Positions 26,254-35,467 of a stretch of DNA of 64,000 bases are shown one piece after another. A program made the position numbers and the translations under genes. Each line of letters starts with the position of its first letter. Within the stretch, counting starts at the first letter, position 1. This DNA comes from Nocardia tengchongensis (lineage in GTDB: Bacteria > Actinomycetota > Actinomycetes > Mycobacteriales > Mycobacteriaceae). Below the pieces are notes generated by a model. It was not told the origin of the DNA. It made no database searches and was given only the letters and a program-made list of their open reading frames with translations. The stretch covers positions 4,712,001-4,776,000 of the forward strand of contig NZ_CP074371.1 in NCBI RefSeq assembly GCF_018362975.1, read 5' to 3'.

Positions 26254-28014
26254 ATGAGCCCCATCGAACATTCGGATTCGGCAGCCTGGAGGGAACTCGA
26301 GGCCGTACGTGCCGAGGCAGCTGCACTCCGGAGGCAACTCGCCGACACGCCGGATCGCACACGGGAATTGGAAGCTCGTGTCGATTCGCTGACGATTCGC
26401 AACACCAAGTTGATGGATACCCTGAAGGAAGCGCGCCAGCAACTGGTCGCTCTCCGTGAGGAAGTGGATCGCCTCGGCCAGCCACCCTCCGGCTACGGCG
26501 TTCTCATCGGTGTGTACGAGGATCAGACCGTCGATGTGTTCACCTCCGGGCGCAAGATGCGGTTGACCTGTTCGCCGAATATCGACACCACCACCCTCAC
26601 CTACGGCCAGACCGTGCGGTTGAACGAGGCGCTGACCGTGGTCGAGGCCGGGAACTTCGACTCCATCGGCGAGATCGGCACGCTGCGTGAGATTCTCGAC
26701 GACGGCCGCCGGGCTCTGGTCGTCGGGCACGCCGACGAGGAGCGGGTGGTCTGGCTGTCGGGACCGCTGTCCGCGCTGGTCGATGTCGACAACCTCGACG
26801 ATCCGGATCGTCCCATTCGCAAACTGCGCCCGGGTGATTCGCTGCTGGTCGACACCAAGGCCGGCTTCGCGTTCGAGCGGGTGCCCAAGGCCGAGGTCGA
26901 GGATCTGGTGCTCGAAGAGGTGCCCGATGTCGACTACCACGACATCGGCGGTCTCTCGCGCCAGATCGAGCAGATCCGCGACGCGGTCGAATTGCCGTTC
27001 CTACACAAGGATCTGTTCCGTGAGTACGCGCTGCGCCCGCCCAAGGGCGTGCTGCTCTACGGTCCCCCCGGTTGCGGTAAGACGCTGATCGCCAAGGCCG
27101 TCGCCAACTCGCTCGCGAAGAAGATCGCCGAGGCGCGCGGTGAGGATGCCAAGGAAGCCAAGTCGTTCTTCCTCAACATCAAGGGCCCCGAGCTGCTCAA
27201 CAAGTTCGTGGGTGAGACCGAGCGCCACATCCGGATCATCTTCCAGCGGGCTCGCGAGAAGGCGTCCGAGGGCACCCCGGTGATCGTGTTCTTCGACGAG
27301 ATGGACTCGATCTTCCGCACCCGCGGTTCGGGTGTCTCCTCCGATGTGGAGACCACCGTTGTGCCGCAGCTGCTCTCGGAGATCGACGGTGTCGAGGGCC
27401 TGGAGAACGTGATCGTGATCGGCGCCTCCAACCGCGAGGACATGATCGATCCCGCGATCCTGCGGCCCGGCCGCCTGGACGTGAAGATCAAGATCGAGCG
27501 CCCGGACGCCGAAGCGGCACAGGACATCTTCTCCAAGTACCTGACCGACACCCTGCCGCTGCGCGCCGACGACCTCGACGAGTTCGACGGCGACCGCAGC
27601 AAGTGCGTGCAGGCCACCATCGAACGCGTGGTGGACCGCATGTACGCCGAGAGCGAGGACAACCGCTTCCTGGAGGTCACCTACGCCAACGGTGACAAGG
27701 AAGTCCTGTACTTCAAGGACTTCAACTCCGGCGCCATGATCCAGAACATCGTGGACCGGGCCAAGAAGTACGCCATCAAGTCCGTCCTCGACACCGGCAA
27801 CCCGGGTCTGAGCATCCAGCATCTCTACGATTCGATCGTGGACGAGTTCTCCGAGAACGAGGACCTGCCCAACACCACGAATCCCGATGACTGGGCTCGC
27901 ATCTCGGGTAAGAAGGGCGAGCGCATCGTCTACATCCGCACCTTGGTGACGGGGAAGAACGCCAGCGCCAGCCGCGCCATCGACACCGAGTCCAACACCG
28001 GCCAGTACCTGTAA
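26254..28014 (+). CDS. mpa: Proteasome-associated AAA+ ATPase (Mpa/ARC)
   Basis: 586 aa; GAGGAG upstream of ATG 26254. This hexameric unfoldase recognises Pup-tagged proteins and threads them into the 20S proteasome. Order: coiled coil at about 10-75 ([18 protein letters not shown]), which binds Pup; two OB domains; then the AAA+ module with Walker A GPPGCGKT at 270-277, Walker [11 protein letters not shown] near 343-352, and [12 protein letters not shown]. The protein ends GQYL, the C-terminal Tyr-containing motif that docks into proteasome alpha-ring pockets. In this window mpa is about 31 kb from dop-pup-prcBA, much farther than in M. tuberculosis. Confidence 0.98.
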   Translation: MSPIEHSDSAAWRELEAVRAEAAALRRQLADTPDRTRELEARVDSLTIRNTKLMDTLKEARQQLVALREEVDRLGQPPSGYGVLIGVYEDQTVDVFTSGRKMRLTCSPNIDTTTLTYGQTVRLNEALTVVEAGNFDSIGEIGTLREILDDGRRALVVGHADEERVVWLSGPLSALVDVDNLDDPDRPIRKLRPGDSLLVDTKAGFAFERVPKAEVEDLVLEEVPDVDYHDIGGLSRQIEQIRDAVELPFLHKDLFREYALRPPKGVLLYGPPGCGKTLIAKAVANSLAKKIAEARGEDAKEAKSFFLNIKGPELLNKFVGETERHIRIIFQRAREKASEGTPVIVFFDEMDSIFRTRGSGVSSDVETTVVPQLLSEIDGVEGLENVIVIGASNREDMIDPAILRPGRLDVKIKIERPDAEAAQDIFSKYLTDTLPLRADDLDEFDGDRSKCVQATIERVVDRMYAESEDNRFLEVTYANGDKEVLYFKDFNSGAMIQNIVDRAKKYAIKSVLDTGNPGLSIQHLYDSIVDEFSENEDLPNTTNPDDWARISGKKGERIVYIRTLVTGKNASASRAIDTESNTGQYL

Positions 28015-28031
28015 GGCTCGGAAAAACCAAG

Positions 28032-28059
28032 GGGCCCGCTTCCTTTCGGAAGCGGGCCC
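28032..28059. terminator. Strong bidirectional terminator after mpa
   Basis: GGGCCCGCTTCC, loop TTTC, GGAAGCGGGCCC: perfect 12-bp stem followed by TTTCG. It lies between convergent mpa and the small secreted protein gene. Confidence 0.9.
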
Positions 28060-28074
28060 TTTCGTGTGCGCCGA

Positions 28075-28482
28075 TCAGCTGCCGGGAACGAAGCCCGGGT
28101 AGACCCAGTGACTGACACCGCCGCCGGGAGCGACGTTGCCGGTCAGGTTGGGGTAGTTCGCCGGCAACCGCTTGAGCTGATGCGGGTTGCCGTTGGCGTC
28201 GGCCTGGTAGCAGCTGGTGTCCACGCCGTGGAAGCCGGAGCAGACGATCCGGGTCGAGTTGCCGTACGGCGAGGTGAGACGCGGACGGTCGACCAGGGGG
28301 TTCCAGTAGTCGAGGTCGGCCGGGGTGAGGAAGCCGGTCACCTCGTGCACGTAGATCGCGCTGTTGGGCTGCTGTACGGGCCAGTCGTCCGCGGCGGCGG
28401 TGCCGGTGCCCAGGGTCAGCGCGGCCCCGGTGACGGCGGCGGCCGCGGCCAGCCGGGCGACATTGCGGGTGATGGTGTTCAT
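28075..28482 (-). CDS. Small secreted protein, function unknown
   Basis: 135 aa from ATG 28482 with GGAGGGG upstream. Signal peptide: NVARLAAAAAVTGAALTLG followed by a TAAADDW cleavage site. The mature part of about 105 residues has two Cys in VCSGFHGVDTSCYQ, probably one disulfide, and is rich in Tyr, Trp, Pro and Asn (YVHEVTGFLTPADLDYWNP, ending WVYPGFVPGS). No domain recognised. Its own promoter should lie in the 174-bp gap before the nitrilase-like gene. Confidence 0.75.
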   Translation of the reverse strand: MNTITRNVARLAAAAAVTGAALTLGTGTAAADDWPVQQPNSAIYVHEVTGFLTPADLDYWNPLVDRPRLTSPYGNSTRIVCSGFHGVDTSCYQADANGNPHQLKRLPANYPNLTGNVAPGGGVSHWVYPGFVPGS

Positions 28483-28656
28483 GTACCCCTCCATGGAACG
28501 TCGATAGACAAGGTGCATCGTTGATGCCATCGCTGATGGCCCGGCGACTGTAACGGACTTCGCGGTCCCGATGACGGGAATCACACGCGGGAAACTGTTT
28601 CCCATTTGTCGCCGTGTTTTACCTGCCCGCAGTGATCCGGCGGGCACCATCGAAGG

Positions 28657-29493
28657 ATGGCGAATGTGCGAGCGGCGCTGGTACAGACGAGCTGGACCGG
28701 CGACAAAGAGTCCATGATCAAGGCGCACGAGGATTATGCGCGGCAGGCGGCCGCGGCCGGGGCGAAGGTGATCTGCTTTCAGGAACTGTTCTACGGGCCG
28801 TATTTCTGCCAACTCCAGGACACCAAGTTCTACGACTACGCCGAATCGGTGCCGGGGCCGACCGTGGACCGATTCGCGGCACTGGCCCGCGAACTGGGAC
28901 TGGTCATGGTGCTGCCGGTGTACGAGCAAGAACAGCCGGGGCTGCTGTACAACACCGCGGCGGTGGTCGACGCCGACGGCCGCTATCTCGGCAAATACCG
29001 CAAACACCACATTCCGCACGTGCACGGGTTCTGGGAGAAGTTCTACTTCCGGCCCGGGAATCTGGGCTGGCCCGTCTTCGACACCGCGGTCGGCAGAATC
29101 GGCGTCTACATCTGCTACGACCGGCATTTCCCCGAGGGCTGGCGGGCGCTGGGACTGGCCGGCGCGGAGATCGTGTTCAATCCCTCGGCCACTTCGCGCG
29201 GACTGTCGAGTTACCTGTGGAAGCTCGAACAGCCCGCCTCGGCGGTGGCCAACGAATACTTCATCGGCGCCATCAACCGGGTCGGCATCGAGGAGTACGG
29301 GGACGACGACTTCTACGGCACCAGCTATTTCGTCGACCCCGAGGGGCAGTTCGTGGGGGAGGTCGCCTCCGGCACCTCGCCCGAACTGGTGGTGCGCGAC
29401 CTGGACATGGACCTGATCAAGGTGGTGCGCGACCGGTGGGCCTTCTACCGCGACCGCCGCCCCGACGCCTACGGAAAGCTGGTGGAACCGTGA
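28657..29493 (+). CDS. Carbon-nitrogen hydrolase (beta-ureidopropionase / N-carbamoyl amide hydrolase type)
   Basis: 278 aa, ATG 28657. It carries the nitrilase triad: Glu43 in CFQELFYGPYF, Lys116 in KYRKHHIPH, and Cys153 in VYICYDRHFPEGWR. The segment HGFWEKFYFRPGN is typical of the beta-ureidopropionase branch, which releases CO2 and ammonia from N-carbamoyl-beta-amino acids. Its stop overlaps the GTG of the hydantoinase/dihydropyrimidinase gene by four bases, so the two are translationally coupled: ring opening by the second gene product would feed the first. This supports the last steps of reductive pyrimidine or hydantoin degradation. Confidence 0.92.
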   Translation: MANVRAALVQTSWTGDKESMIKAHEDYARQAAAAGAKVICFQELFYGPYFCQLQDTKFYDYAESVPGPTVDRFAALARELGLVMVLPVYEQEQPGLLYNTAAVVDADGRYLGKYRKHHIPHVHGFWEKFYFRPGNLGWPVFDTAVGRIGVYICYDRHFPEGWRALGLAGAEIVFNPSATSRGLSSYLWKLEQPASAVANEYFIGAINRVGIEEYGDDDFYGTSYFVDPEGQFVGEVASGTSPELVVRDLDMDLIKVVRDRWAFYRDRRPDAYGKLVEP

Positions 29494-30890
29494 GCATCAC
29501 CTTCATCCACGGCGGAACCGTGGTCTCCGCCACCGGGTCCCAGCCCCTGGACGTGCTGATCGACGGCGAAACCATTGCCGCCGTGGTGCGACCGGGATCG
29601 ACCGCGCTCGGCACCGATCTGGCCGCAGCCGCCGACACCGTCATCGACGCCACCGGCAAGTACGTGATCCCCGGCGGCGTCGACGGCCACACCCACATGC
29701 AGCTGCCCTTCGGCGGCACCGAGGCCTCCGACACCTTCGAGACCGGCACCCGCGCCGCCGCGTGGGGCGGCACCACCACCATCGTCGACTTCGCGGTGCA
29801 GAAGCCGGGGGAGCGGGTGCAGGACTGCCTGGCGCTGTGGCACGAGAAGGCGGCCGGGAAGTGCGCGATCGACTACGGCTTCCATCAGATCGTCGGCTCG
29901 GTCGACGCCGAATCGCTCAAGGGCCTGAGCGAATTGGTGGCCGAGGGGGTCACCAGCTTCAAACTGTTCATGGCCTATCCGGGCGTCTTCTACTCCGACG
30001 ACGGGCAGATCCTGCGCGCCATGCAAACCGCCGGTGACCTGGGCGCGCTGCTGATGATGCACGCCGAGAACGGGATCGCCATCGATGTGCTCGTCGAACA
30101 GGCGCTCGCACGCGGGGAGACCGCGCCGGTGTACCACGGCCTCACCCGCCCGTGGCAGATGGAGGAGGAGGCCACCCACCGCGCGATCATGCTGGCCCAG
30201 TTGACCGGCGCGCCACTGTATGTCGTGCACGTCTCCGCCAAACAGGCCCTCGAGCAGATCGCGCAGGCGCGGGGCAAGGGACAGAACGTCTTCGGCGAGA
30301 CCTGCCCGCAGTACCTGTACCTCTCGCTCGAAGAGAACCTGGCCGCACCGGGTTTCGAGGGTGCGAAATGGGTGTGCTCGACCCCGCTGCGCGCCCGCGC
30401 CGAAGGGCATCAGGACGAGCTGTGGCGCTACATCCGCACCGGCGACGTCTCCACCGTGGCCACCGACCACTGCCCGTTCTGCCTGAAGGATCAGAAGGAA
30501 CTCGGTCTCGGCGATTTCAGCAAGATCCCCAATGGGATCGGTGGCGTGGAACATCGCCTCGACCTGATGTTCCAGGGCGTCAAGGACGGCCGCATCTCGC
30601 TCGAGAAGTGGGTGGAGGTGTGCTGCACCACCCCGGCCCGCATGTTCGGGCTGTTCCCGCGCAAGGGTGTGATCAGCCCCGGCGCGGACGCCGATGTGGT
30701 GATCTACGACCCGAACGGGCACACCAGCATCGGCGTGGGCAAGACCCACCACATGAACATGGACCATTCGGCCTACGAGGGTTTCGAGATCGACGGCCAC
30801 GTGGACACCGTGCTCGCGCGCGGCCGGATCGTCGTCGATGCCGGGCAGTACCGGGGCAGCGCCGGTCACGGCCGATTTCCTGAAACGTGA
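29490..30890 (+). CDS. hydA: Dihydropyrimidinase / hydantoinase
   Basis: 466 aa from GTG 29490 (GTGA overlap with the upstream stop). Cyclic amidohydrolase: metal ligands in GGVDGHTHMQLPFGG, the carboxylated lysine in SFKLFMAYPG, further His in MMHAENG and VVHVSAKQ, and the late Asp in VATDHCPF. It hydrolyses dihydrouracil, dihydrothymine or hydantoins to N-carbamoyl acids. It is cotranscribed with the N-carbamoyl hydrolase and an F420-type oxidoreductase. I see no dihydropyrimidine dehydrogenase, transporter or aminotransferase in the cluster. Confidence 0.93.
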   Translation: MSITFIHGGTVVSATGSQPLDVLIDGETIAAVVRPGSTALGTDLAAAADTVIDATGKYVIPGGVDGHTHMQLPFGGTEASDTFETGTRAAAWGGTTTIVDFAVQKPGERVQDCLALWHEKAAGKCAIDYGFHQIVGSVDAESLKGLSELVAEGVTSFKLFMAYPGVFYSDDGQILRAMQTAGDLGALLMMHAENGIAIDVLVEQALARGETAPVYHGLTRPWQMEEEATHRAIMLAQLTGAPLYVVHVSAKQALEQIAQARGKGQNVFGETCPQYLYLSLEENLAAPGFEGAKWVCSTPLRARAEGHQDELWRYIRTGDVSTVATDHCPFCLKDQKELGLGDFSKIPNGIGGVEHRLDLMFQGVKDGRISLEKWVEVCCTTPARMFGLFPRKGVISPGADADVVIYDPNGHTSIGVGKTHHMNMDHSAYEGFEIDGHVDTVLARGRIVVDAGQYRGSAGHGRFPET

Positions 30891-30939
30891 GCTGTCCCAG
30901 TTCCTCATCTGACCCGCGCAACGAGGGGAGAAGGCCGAC

Positions 30940-31980
30940 ATGGATATCGGTGTGGTGCTGCAGTGCACGCCGCCCGCCTCCCGGGTGATCGAACTCGCGA
31001 GAATCGCGGAGACGCACGGGTTCTCGCACGTGTGGACCTTCGACTCGCACCTGCTGTGGCAGGAGCCGTACGTGATCCACAGCCAGATCCTGGCCGCCAC
31101 CCGGCGCGTCGTGGTGGGGCCCATGGTGACCAACCCGGCCACCCGCGACTGGACGGTCACCGCGTCGACCTTCGCCACCCTCAACGAGATGTTCGGCAAT
31201 CGCACCGTCTGCGGGATCGGGCGCGGCGACTCGGCCGTGCGCGCCCTGGGCGGGCGTCCCGCCACGCTGGCCACCCTGCGCGAATCCATCGGCGTGATCC
31301 GGGAATTGGGCAACGGTCGCAGCGCGCAGATCGGTGACACGGAGATCCGGTTCCCGTGGGCCGAGCAGTCGCGACTGCCGGTGTGGGTGGCCGCGTACGG
31401 GCCGCGCGCACTGGCGCTGACCGGGGAAGTGGCCGACGGGTTCATCCTCCAGCTGGCCGACCCCGATATCGCCGCCTGGACCATCGCCCGGGTGCGCGCC
31501 GCCGCCGAACGCGCGGGGCGTGACCCGCGGGAGGTCACCATCTGTCTGGCCGCCCCGGCCTACATCACCGACGGCACCCCCGCCGCGTTGGCGCACGCCC
31601 GCGAGCAGTGCCGCTGGTTCGGCGGGATGGTCGGCAACCACGTCGCCGACATCGTGGCCCGCTACGGTTCCGATTCCGAGGTGCCCGCCGCGCTGACCGC
31701 GTACATCGCCGGCCGGCACGGCTACGACTACAACGAGCACGGGCGGGCGGGGAACCCGCACGCGGACTTCGTGCCCGACGAGGTCGTGGACCGTTTCTGC
31801 ATCCTCGGGGACCCGGACCAGCACCTGGCCCGGCTGCGTGAACTCGAGGCGCTGGGCGTCGACCAGTTCGCGGTCTACCTGCAGCACGACGCCAAGACCT
31901 CGACCCTGGAGGCGTACGGCGAGTCGGTGCTGCCGCGTCTGGCGCACGCGGTCGAGGCCACAGTCCACCACCCATTGTGA
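30940..31980 (+). CDS. LLM-class F420-dependent oxidoreductase associated with hydantoinase operon
   Basis: 346 aa; GGGGAGAAGG precedes ATG 30940. Luciferase-like (TIM-barrel) family: ASRVIELARIAETHGFSHVW at the N-terminus, the strand VVVGPMVTNPATRDW, GNRTVCGIGRGDSAVRALG, and LPVWVAAYGPRALALTGEVA late. This subfamily repeatedly accompanies dihydropyrimidinases; from memory it resembles the CPS_4043-type group. Possible roles are reduction of the pyrimidine ring or of a downstream product with F420H2 (inference). The gene follows hydA by 49 bp. Its stop codon lies inside a CRP/GlxR-like palindrome. Confidence 0.85.
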   Translation: MDIGVVLQCTPPASRVIELARIAETHGFSHVWTFDSHLLWQEPYVIHSQILAATRRVVVGPMVTNPATRDWTVTASTFATLNEMFGNRTVCGIGRGDSAVRALGGRPATLATLRESIGVIRELGNGRSAQIGDTEIRFPWAEQSRLPVWVAAYGPRALALTGEVADGFILQLADPDIAAWTIARVRAAAERAGRDPREVTICLAAPAYITDGTPAALAHAREQCRWFGGMVGNHVADIVARYGSDSEVPAALTAYIAGRHGYDYNEHGRAGNPHADFVPDEVVDRFCILGDPDQHLARLRELEALGVDQFAVYLQHDAKTSTLEAYGESVLPRLAHAVEATVHHPL

Positions 31981-31991
31981 TGTAGATCACA
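31976..31991. promoter_or_regulatory. CRP/GlxR-type binding site
   Basis: TGTGATGTAGATCACA fits the cAMP-receptor consensus TGTGA-N6-TCACA perfectly and also the GlxR form with central TA. It overlaps the stop codon of the LLM gene and lies 155 bp before the 33-aa ORF, in unusually AT-rich DNA. Confidence 0.75.
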
Positions 31992-32146
31992 GTTTTATCA
32001 AAACGATATAAACCCTGATGGAACGCGTTCTACCGTGTAGCTCCGGTCGGGTTGCTGAAAGTTCCCTCGGTAAAGGGCTTCCCTTTGATTGTGAACCGTG
32101 AATGATTCACTTGCCCGACATGTCATTGATAGATGAGGAGTAGCAA

Positions 32147-32248
32147 GTGACCGGATCCGCTGAGGATTTCCTGGCTGCAGTTCTGATCAAGACCCTGCAG
32201 GGCCTGTTCAGCGGCAGCGCCGGTGGTAGCACCCAGCCGACCGCCTGA
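32147..32248 (+). CDS. 33-aa small protein in its own transcription unit
   Basis: GTG 32147 to TGA 32248; GAGGAG lies six bases upstream, a strong ribosome-binding site. The peptide begins MTGSAEDFLAAVLIKTLQG, a potentially amphipathic helix, and ends with a Gly/Ser/Thr tail. It has no signal peptide or Cys and I recognise no family. The case for a real gene rests on the setting: a CRP/GlxR palindrome and AT-rich promoter region upstream, a perfect Shine-Dalgarno, and an 18-bp terminator stem starting 15 bp after the stop. Candidate -10 elements include TACCGT at 32031-32036, which would give a leader of roughly 100 bases. It could also be the coding part of a small regulatory RNA. Confidence 0.6.
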   Translation: MTGSAEDFLAAVLIKTLQGLFSGSAGGSTQPTA

Positions 32249-32262
32249 ACCGCAGCAAGAAA

Positions 32263-32304
32263 CCGACGGCCCATCGAATCGCGCGGGATTCGATGGGCCG
32301 TCGG
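32263..32304. terminator. Strong terminator after the 33-aa ORF
   Basis: Perfect 18-bp stem (arms 32263-32280 and 32287-32304, loop GCGCGG) followed by CGTTCC. One of the two longest hairpins in the window. Confidence 0.85.
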
Positions 32305-32387
32305 CGTTCCCGGGGTCGGATTCAGGTCATCGCGACCCGCGCCGACCTCCCACGATTGTGTGCCTCGATGTCGTAGCTTCTTGGATC

Positions 32388-33814
32388 GTGAAGCAGCTGA
32401 CCGCGGTGCTGGTGGTTTTGGGGCTTTCGATCATGATGGGGCAGACGGCTGCCCGGGTGGAGGCGGATCCGCCCGAACCTCCCGTGCCGGTGGCACCATC
32501 CGTCGGGGTGCCCGGGGTGCCGGATCCTTTGCAGCAGTGGATCGATGACCATGTGCCCGCGCCGACGAAGATGGTGCCGCACGCGGCGCGGCCGCTGGCG
32601 GCGCCGGGGGATCTGCCGCCGGAGTTGACCGCGTTCTGGACTGCCGTGCAGTCTCCGCCGACCGGGGATCCGCTGTTCGACGCGTGGCCGGCCGATCTCG
32701 CCGAGTACGCGCCCGGGGACATTCTGGATGCGCGGGACGTGACGGAGTCGGCGCGGCCGACCATGCTGCTGTTGAACCTCACCGGCATTGCGCGCGCCAC
32801 GCTGCTGAAATTCCGGACCACCAACTCCGCCGGTGAACCGTCCATCGGCACTGCGACACTGGTGCTTCCGCCGAAAGCGTGGTCGGGGCCCGGCCCGCAG
32901 CCGGTGCTGGTGAACGCGCCGGCCACAAACTCGCTCAACAAGCGTTGCACCCCCGGTTACGTGCTGTCCCACGGGATGGAGGTGCCGACCGGCAATGATT
33001 TCACGCCGTCGCCGACGACCTGGGCGCTCGACCACGGGTACGCCCTGATCATTCCCGACCACGAGGGCCCGCTGATGGCCTATTCGGAGCCGTCGGTCGC
33101 CGGGCACAACGTGCTGGACTCCATGCGCGCGATTCGCCATTTCGCGCCGGAGCAGTTCGGCGAGAGCCGATTCGCCACGACCGGATACTCCGGCGGTGCG
33201 ATCGCCTCGAACGCCGCGGCCATGCTGGTGTCGGATTACCGCCGGAGTTGCTGCCGCAGTTCGCGGGCGCGAGTTTCGGGGGATTGGTCAATGACTATCG
33301 GCGGTTCGCGCACACCTTCGACGGTTCCTACATTTCGGCGTTCCTGCTCAGCACCGTCCTCGCCGTCGGACGGGAGCACCCCGAAATCCTCGGCCTCATG
33401 AACCATGCGGCGCAATGGCTGGCGACATCACCGATCAAGGACAATTGCAGCGGCAGTTTCGGCGCGCTCGGCATAGCGCCCATCCCGATCGACACGATGG
33501 CCAGGGTCGACAAGTCGCTCGACAGCGCGGCGGCGGAGACGCTCTTCCAGGAGCTGAGCATGCAGGGCCGGAAATCGGGCGTGCCGCTGTTCATCTACCA
33601 CGGAATCAGCGACCTGTGGATTCCCGTGGCGGAGGCCGAACAGCTGTGGAGCGAGCAGTGCGCGCTGGGGGTGGCGGCGACGAAGAACATCGTCGGCGGT
33701 GAACATCTGGCCGCCTACGTCAGCTCCTACGGCGCGACCATGGACTGGCTGGATCAACGCCTGCGCGGTGAGCCCGCGACCGGAACCTGCCCCGCGACAC
33801 CGGCCCGGCGGTGA
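32388..33814 (+). pseudogene. Secreted lipase (LIP family), frameshifted as assembled
   Basis: From GTG 32388 there is a signal peptide (KQLTAVLVVLGLSIMMGQTA). The mature enzyme includes VLVNAPATNSLNKRCTPGY, HGYALIIPDHEGP, the nucleophile elbow GYSGGAIA, and, after the frameshift, AGASFGGLVNDY, then IYHGISDLWIPV (acid Asp) and GGEHLAAY (His). This is the LIP-type secretory triacylglycerol lipase family common in Nocardia and Rhodococcus. One base is missing at about 33238-33243; restoring it (TAC-GCG-CCG-GAG) gives about 475 aa. Both parts are well conserved, so an assembly error is more likely than a dead gene. Confidence 0.85.
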
Positions 33815-33820
33815 ACCGAT

Positions 33821-34339
33821 TCAGTGCAGCAGATCGCCGATGAGCTCGCGGGTATCGGGCACGAACGGCCAGGCCGGGTCCTCGAGGTGGGAGCGTAGCT
33901 CCTCGTCGGTCCACCACCAGCCGTCGACGATCTCCTCGGGCTGATGGGTGATCGGGCCGTCGTAGCGCAGCTCGTAGGCGAACAGGTGGCAGCGCATCGG
34001 CCGCCCCTCCCACTCGCCGTCCCAGGACTCGGCGGCCACCGGCAGCGGCCGATCCTGGTGCGGGCCCAGCACGATGCCCAGTTCCTCGCCCAGCTCCCGG
34101 ACCGCGGCCTCGGCCGGATCCTCGCCCGGGCCCAGCACCCCGCCGGCCAGACAGTCGTGCATGCCCGCGAACACCGCCTTGGTGTCGGTTCGCTTGTGCA
34201 CGTACACCTTCGACCCGTCGAGCGAGCGCACCAGCACGCCCGCGCTGGCATGCCACAGGCCCCGCTCGTACACCACCGCGCGCTCCTGCGCGCCGATCTC
34301 GCGACCGGCGGCGTCGTACAGCGCGATCATCTCCGGCAT
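33821..34339 (-). CDS. NUDIX hydrolase
   Basis: 172 aa from ATG 34339. The complete Nudix box G-x5-E-x7-REL-x-EE-x-G-I runs from GGVLGPGEDP to RELGEELGI. Conserved phrases VYVHKRTDTKAVFAGMHDC and CHLFAYELRYDGPI, then DGWWWTDEEL, place it with IDI/YfcD-like Nudix proteins, which hydrolyse nucleoside diphosphates linked to another moiety. The substrate is unknown. A clearly related but degenerate copy lies at 37118-37670. It is divergent from a deazaflavin-type gene with a 16-bp palindrome between them. Confidence 0.92.
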   Translation of the reverse strand: MPEMIALYDAAGREIGAQERAVVYERGLWHASAGVLVRSLDGSKVYVHKRTDTKAVFAGMHDCLAGGVLGPGEDPAEAAVRELGEELGIVLGPHQDRPLPVAAESWDGEWEGRPMRCHLFAYELRYDGPITHQPEEIVDGWWWTDEELRSHLEDPAWPFVPDTRELIGDLLH

Positions 34340-34387
34340 CGACCGGGCCCTCCTCGCCTGCCGCGCCGCGGGACCCGGCGCTCTGAA

Positions 34388-34403
34388 CAGCACTTTAGTG
34401 CTG
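34388..34403. promoter_or_regulatory. Perfect 16-bp palindrome between NUDIX and deazaflavin-type genes
   Basis: CAGCACT-TT-AGTGCTG lies 49 bp upstream of the NUDIX start in the divergent promoter region. Probable operator; no regulator gene is adjacent. Confidence 0.5.
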
Positions 34404-34537
34404 CCGCGGGACGGTCGCTCGGGACGGTCGGGTACGGCCGCGTGTTGCTCGCACACCAACTGCGCGATGGCGCACCGTCGCCGGCCCGGCGGCGTAGCCT
34501 CTGGGGCGCAACCGTTTTCGTCAGGGAGGACGAGACC

Positions 34538-34921
34538 ATGCCGCTGCCGCGGACACTCGCGCGAATCAATCGCAAGGTCAGCAATCCGGTGCTGGGGGTC
34601 GCGGCCCGGGTCGCGCCGATGTTCGGCGTCGTGGTGCACCGCGGCCGCAAGTCGGGGCGGGTCTACCGGTCCCCGGTGATGGTGTTCCGGCGCGACGACG
34701 GCTACCGCATCGCCCTCACCTACGGGCGGGACGTGGATTGGCTGAAGAACATTCGCGCCGCGGGCAGCTTCGAATTCGAGACGCGCGGGCGCACGGTCAC
34801 CCTCACCGATCCGGTGCTCGGGCACGACGCGTCCGCGTCCTGGGCGCCACCGCTGGTACAGCAGGTGCTGGTGGGCCTGAACGCCGCGGATTATGTCCAG
34901 GCCCGCCGGGTCGACGACTAG
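34538..34921 (+). CDS. Nitroreductase-family deazaflavin (F420)-binding protein, short form
   Basis: 127 aa; GGGAGGA upstream of ATG 34538. The split-barrel fold of the Ddn family is suggested by FGVVVHRGRKSGRVYRSPVM, YRIALTYGRDVDWLKNI and a glycine-rich strand after it. M. tuberculosis Ddn and relatives use reduced F420. It shares the pattern HRGRKSG / hRGRKSG with two other proteins in this window (34976-35467 and 54039-54494). The enzymatic substrate is not predictable. Confidence 0.8.
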   Translation: MPLPRTLARINRKVSNPVLGVAARVAPMFGVVVHRGRKSGRVYRSPVMVFRRDDGYRIALTYGRDVDWLKNIRAAGSFEFETRGRTVTLTDPVLGHDASASWAPPLVQQVLVGLNAADYVQARRVDD

Positions 34922-34975
34922 CGGGCGGCGCGCTCGAAGTTTGCCGGCGGCCGCCCGGCCCGCGCCGGCGAGCGT

Positions 34976-35467
34976 TCAGCGCACCGTCAACCGGAGGATG
35001 ACCGTGCCCTGCTGCCAGCTCTGGTAGGCGTCGGCCAGATTCGGGTTGCCGTCGGCGTCGAAGCCCATGCCGTTGAACTTCGCCCACTGCTTGTTGTCGC
35101 GGGCGATGGCCTCCGAGAGCCGCACCACCGACTCCTCGTCGGTGAGCAGCTCGACGTCGGCGGTGAGCCGGGGCCCGCCGAACGACACCTCGAGCGGCAC
35201 GCCCGTGCGGATATTGCTCACCCAGGGACGCTTGGCGGTGCCGACCAGGATGTCGCCGCCGTGGCGGGTGTAGGCGACCGGCACGTCGTAGTGCTTGCCG
35301 GACTTGCGGCCCACCACGTGCAGGACGCACAGCCGTTTGCCGACCTGCCGCGACAGCACCGGTACCCGCAGCAGGCCACGCATGAAGGTATTGATTCGGT
35401 TCTGATAGGGGCCGATGGGCTCGGGGCCGGTGCTGCTCGGAGTTCCGTACGGATTGGCCTCGGCCAT
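34976..35467 (-). CDS. Nitroreductase-family deazaflavin (F420)-binding protein
   Basis: 163 aa from ATG 35467, with AAGGAGG upstream. The N-terminal helix INTFMRGLLRVPVL is followed by LHVVGRKSGKHYDVPVAYT, ILVGTAKRPWVSNI and LEVSFGGPRLTADVELLTD, the Ddn-like split barrel. A longer C-terminal extension (FNGMGFDADGNPNLADAYQ) sets it apart from the short form next door. It ends 55 bp from the convergent short paralogue, so the two may have arisen by inverted duplication. Confidence 0.8.
   Translation of the reverse strand: MAEANPYGTPSSTGPEPIGPYQNRINTFMRGLLRVPVLSRQVGKRLCVLHVVGRKSGKHYDVPVAYTRHGGDILVGTAKRPWVSNIRTGVPLEVSFGGPRLTADVELLTDEESVVRLSEAIARDNKQWAKFNGMGFDADGNPNLADAYQSWQQGTVILRLTVR

Noticed and set aside
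32020..32053. ECF sigma-type promoter (GGAAC and GTT) before the 33-aa ORF
   Set aside because: Spacing between the elements is 26 bases, too long for a SigE/SigH-type promoter.
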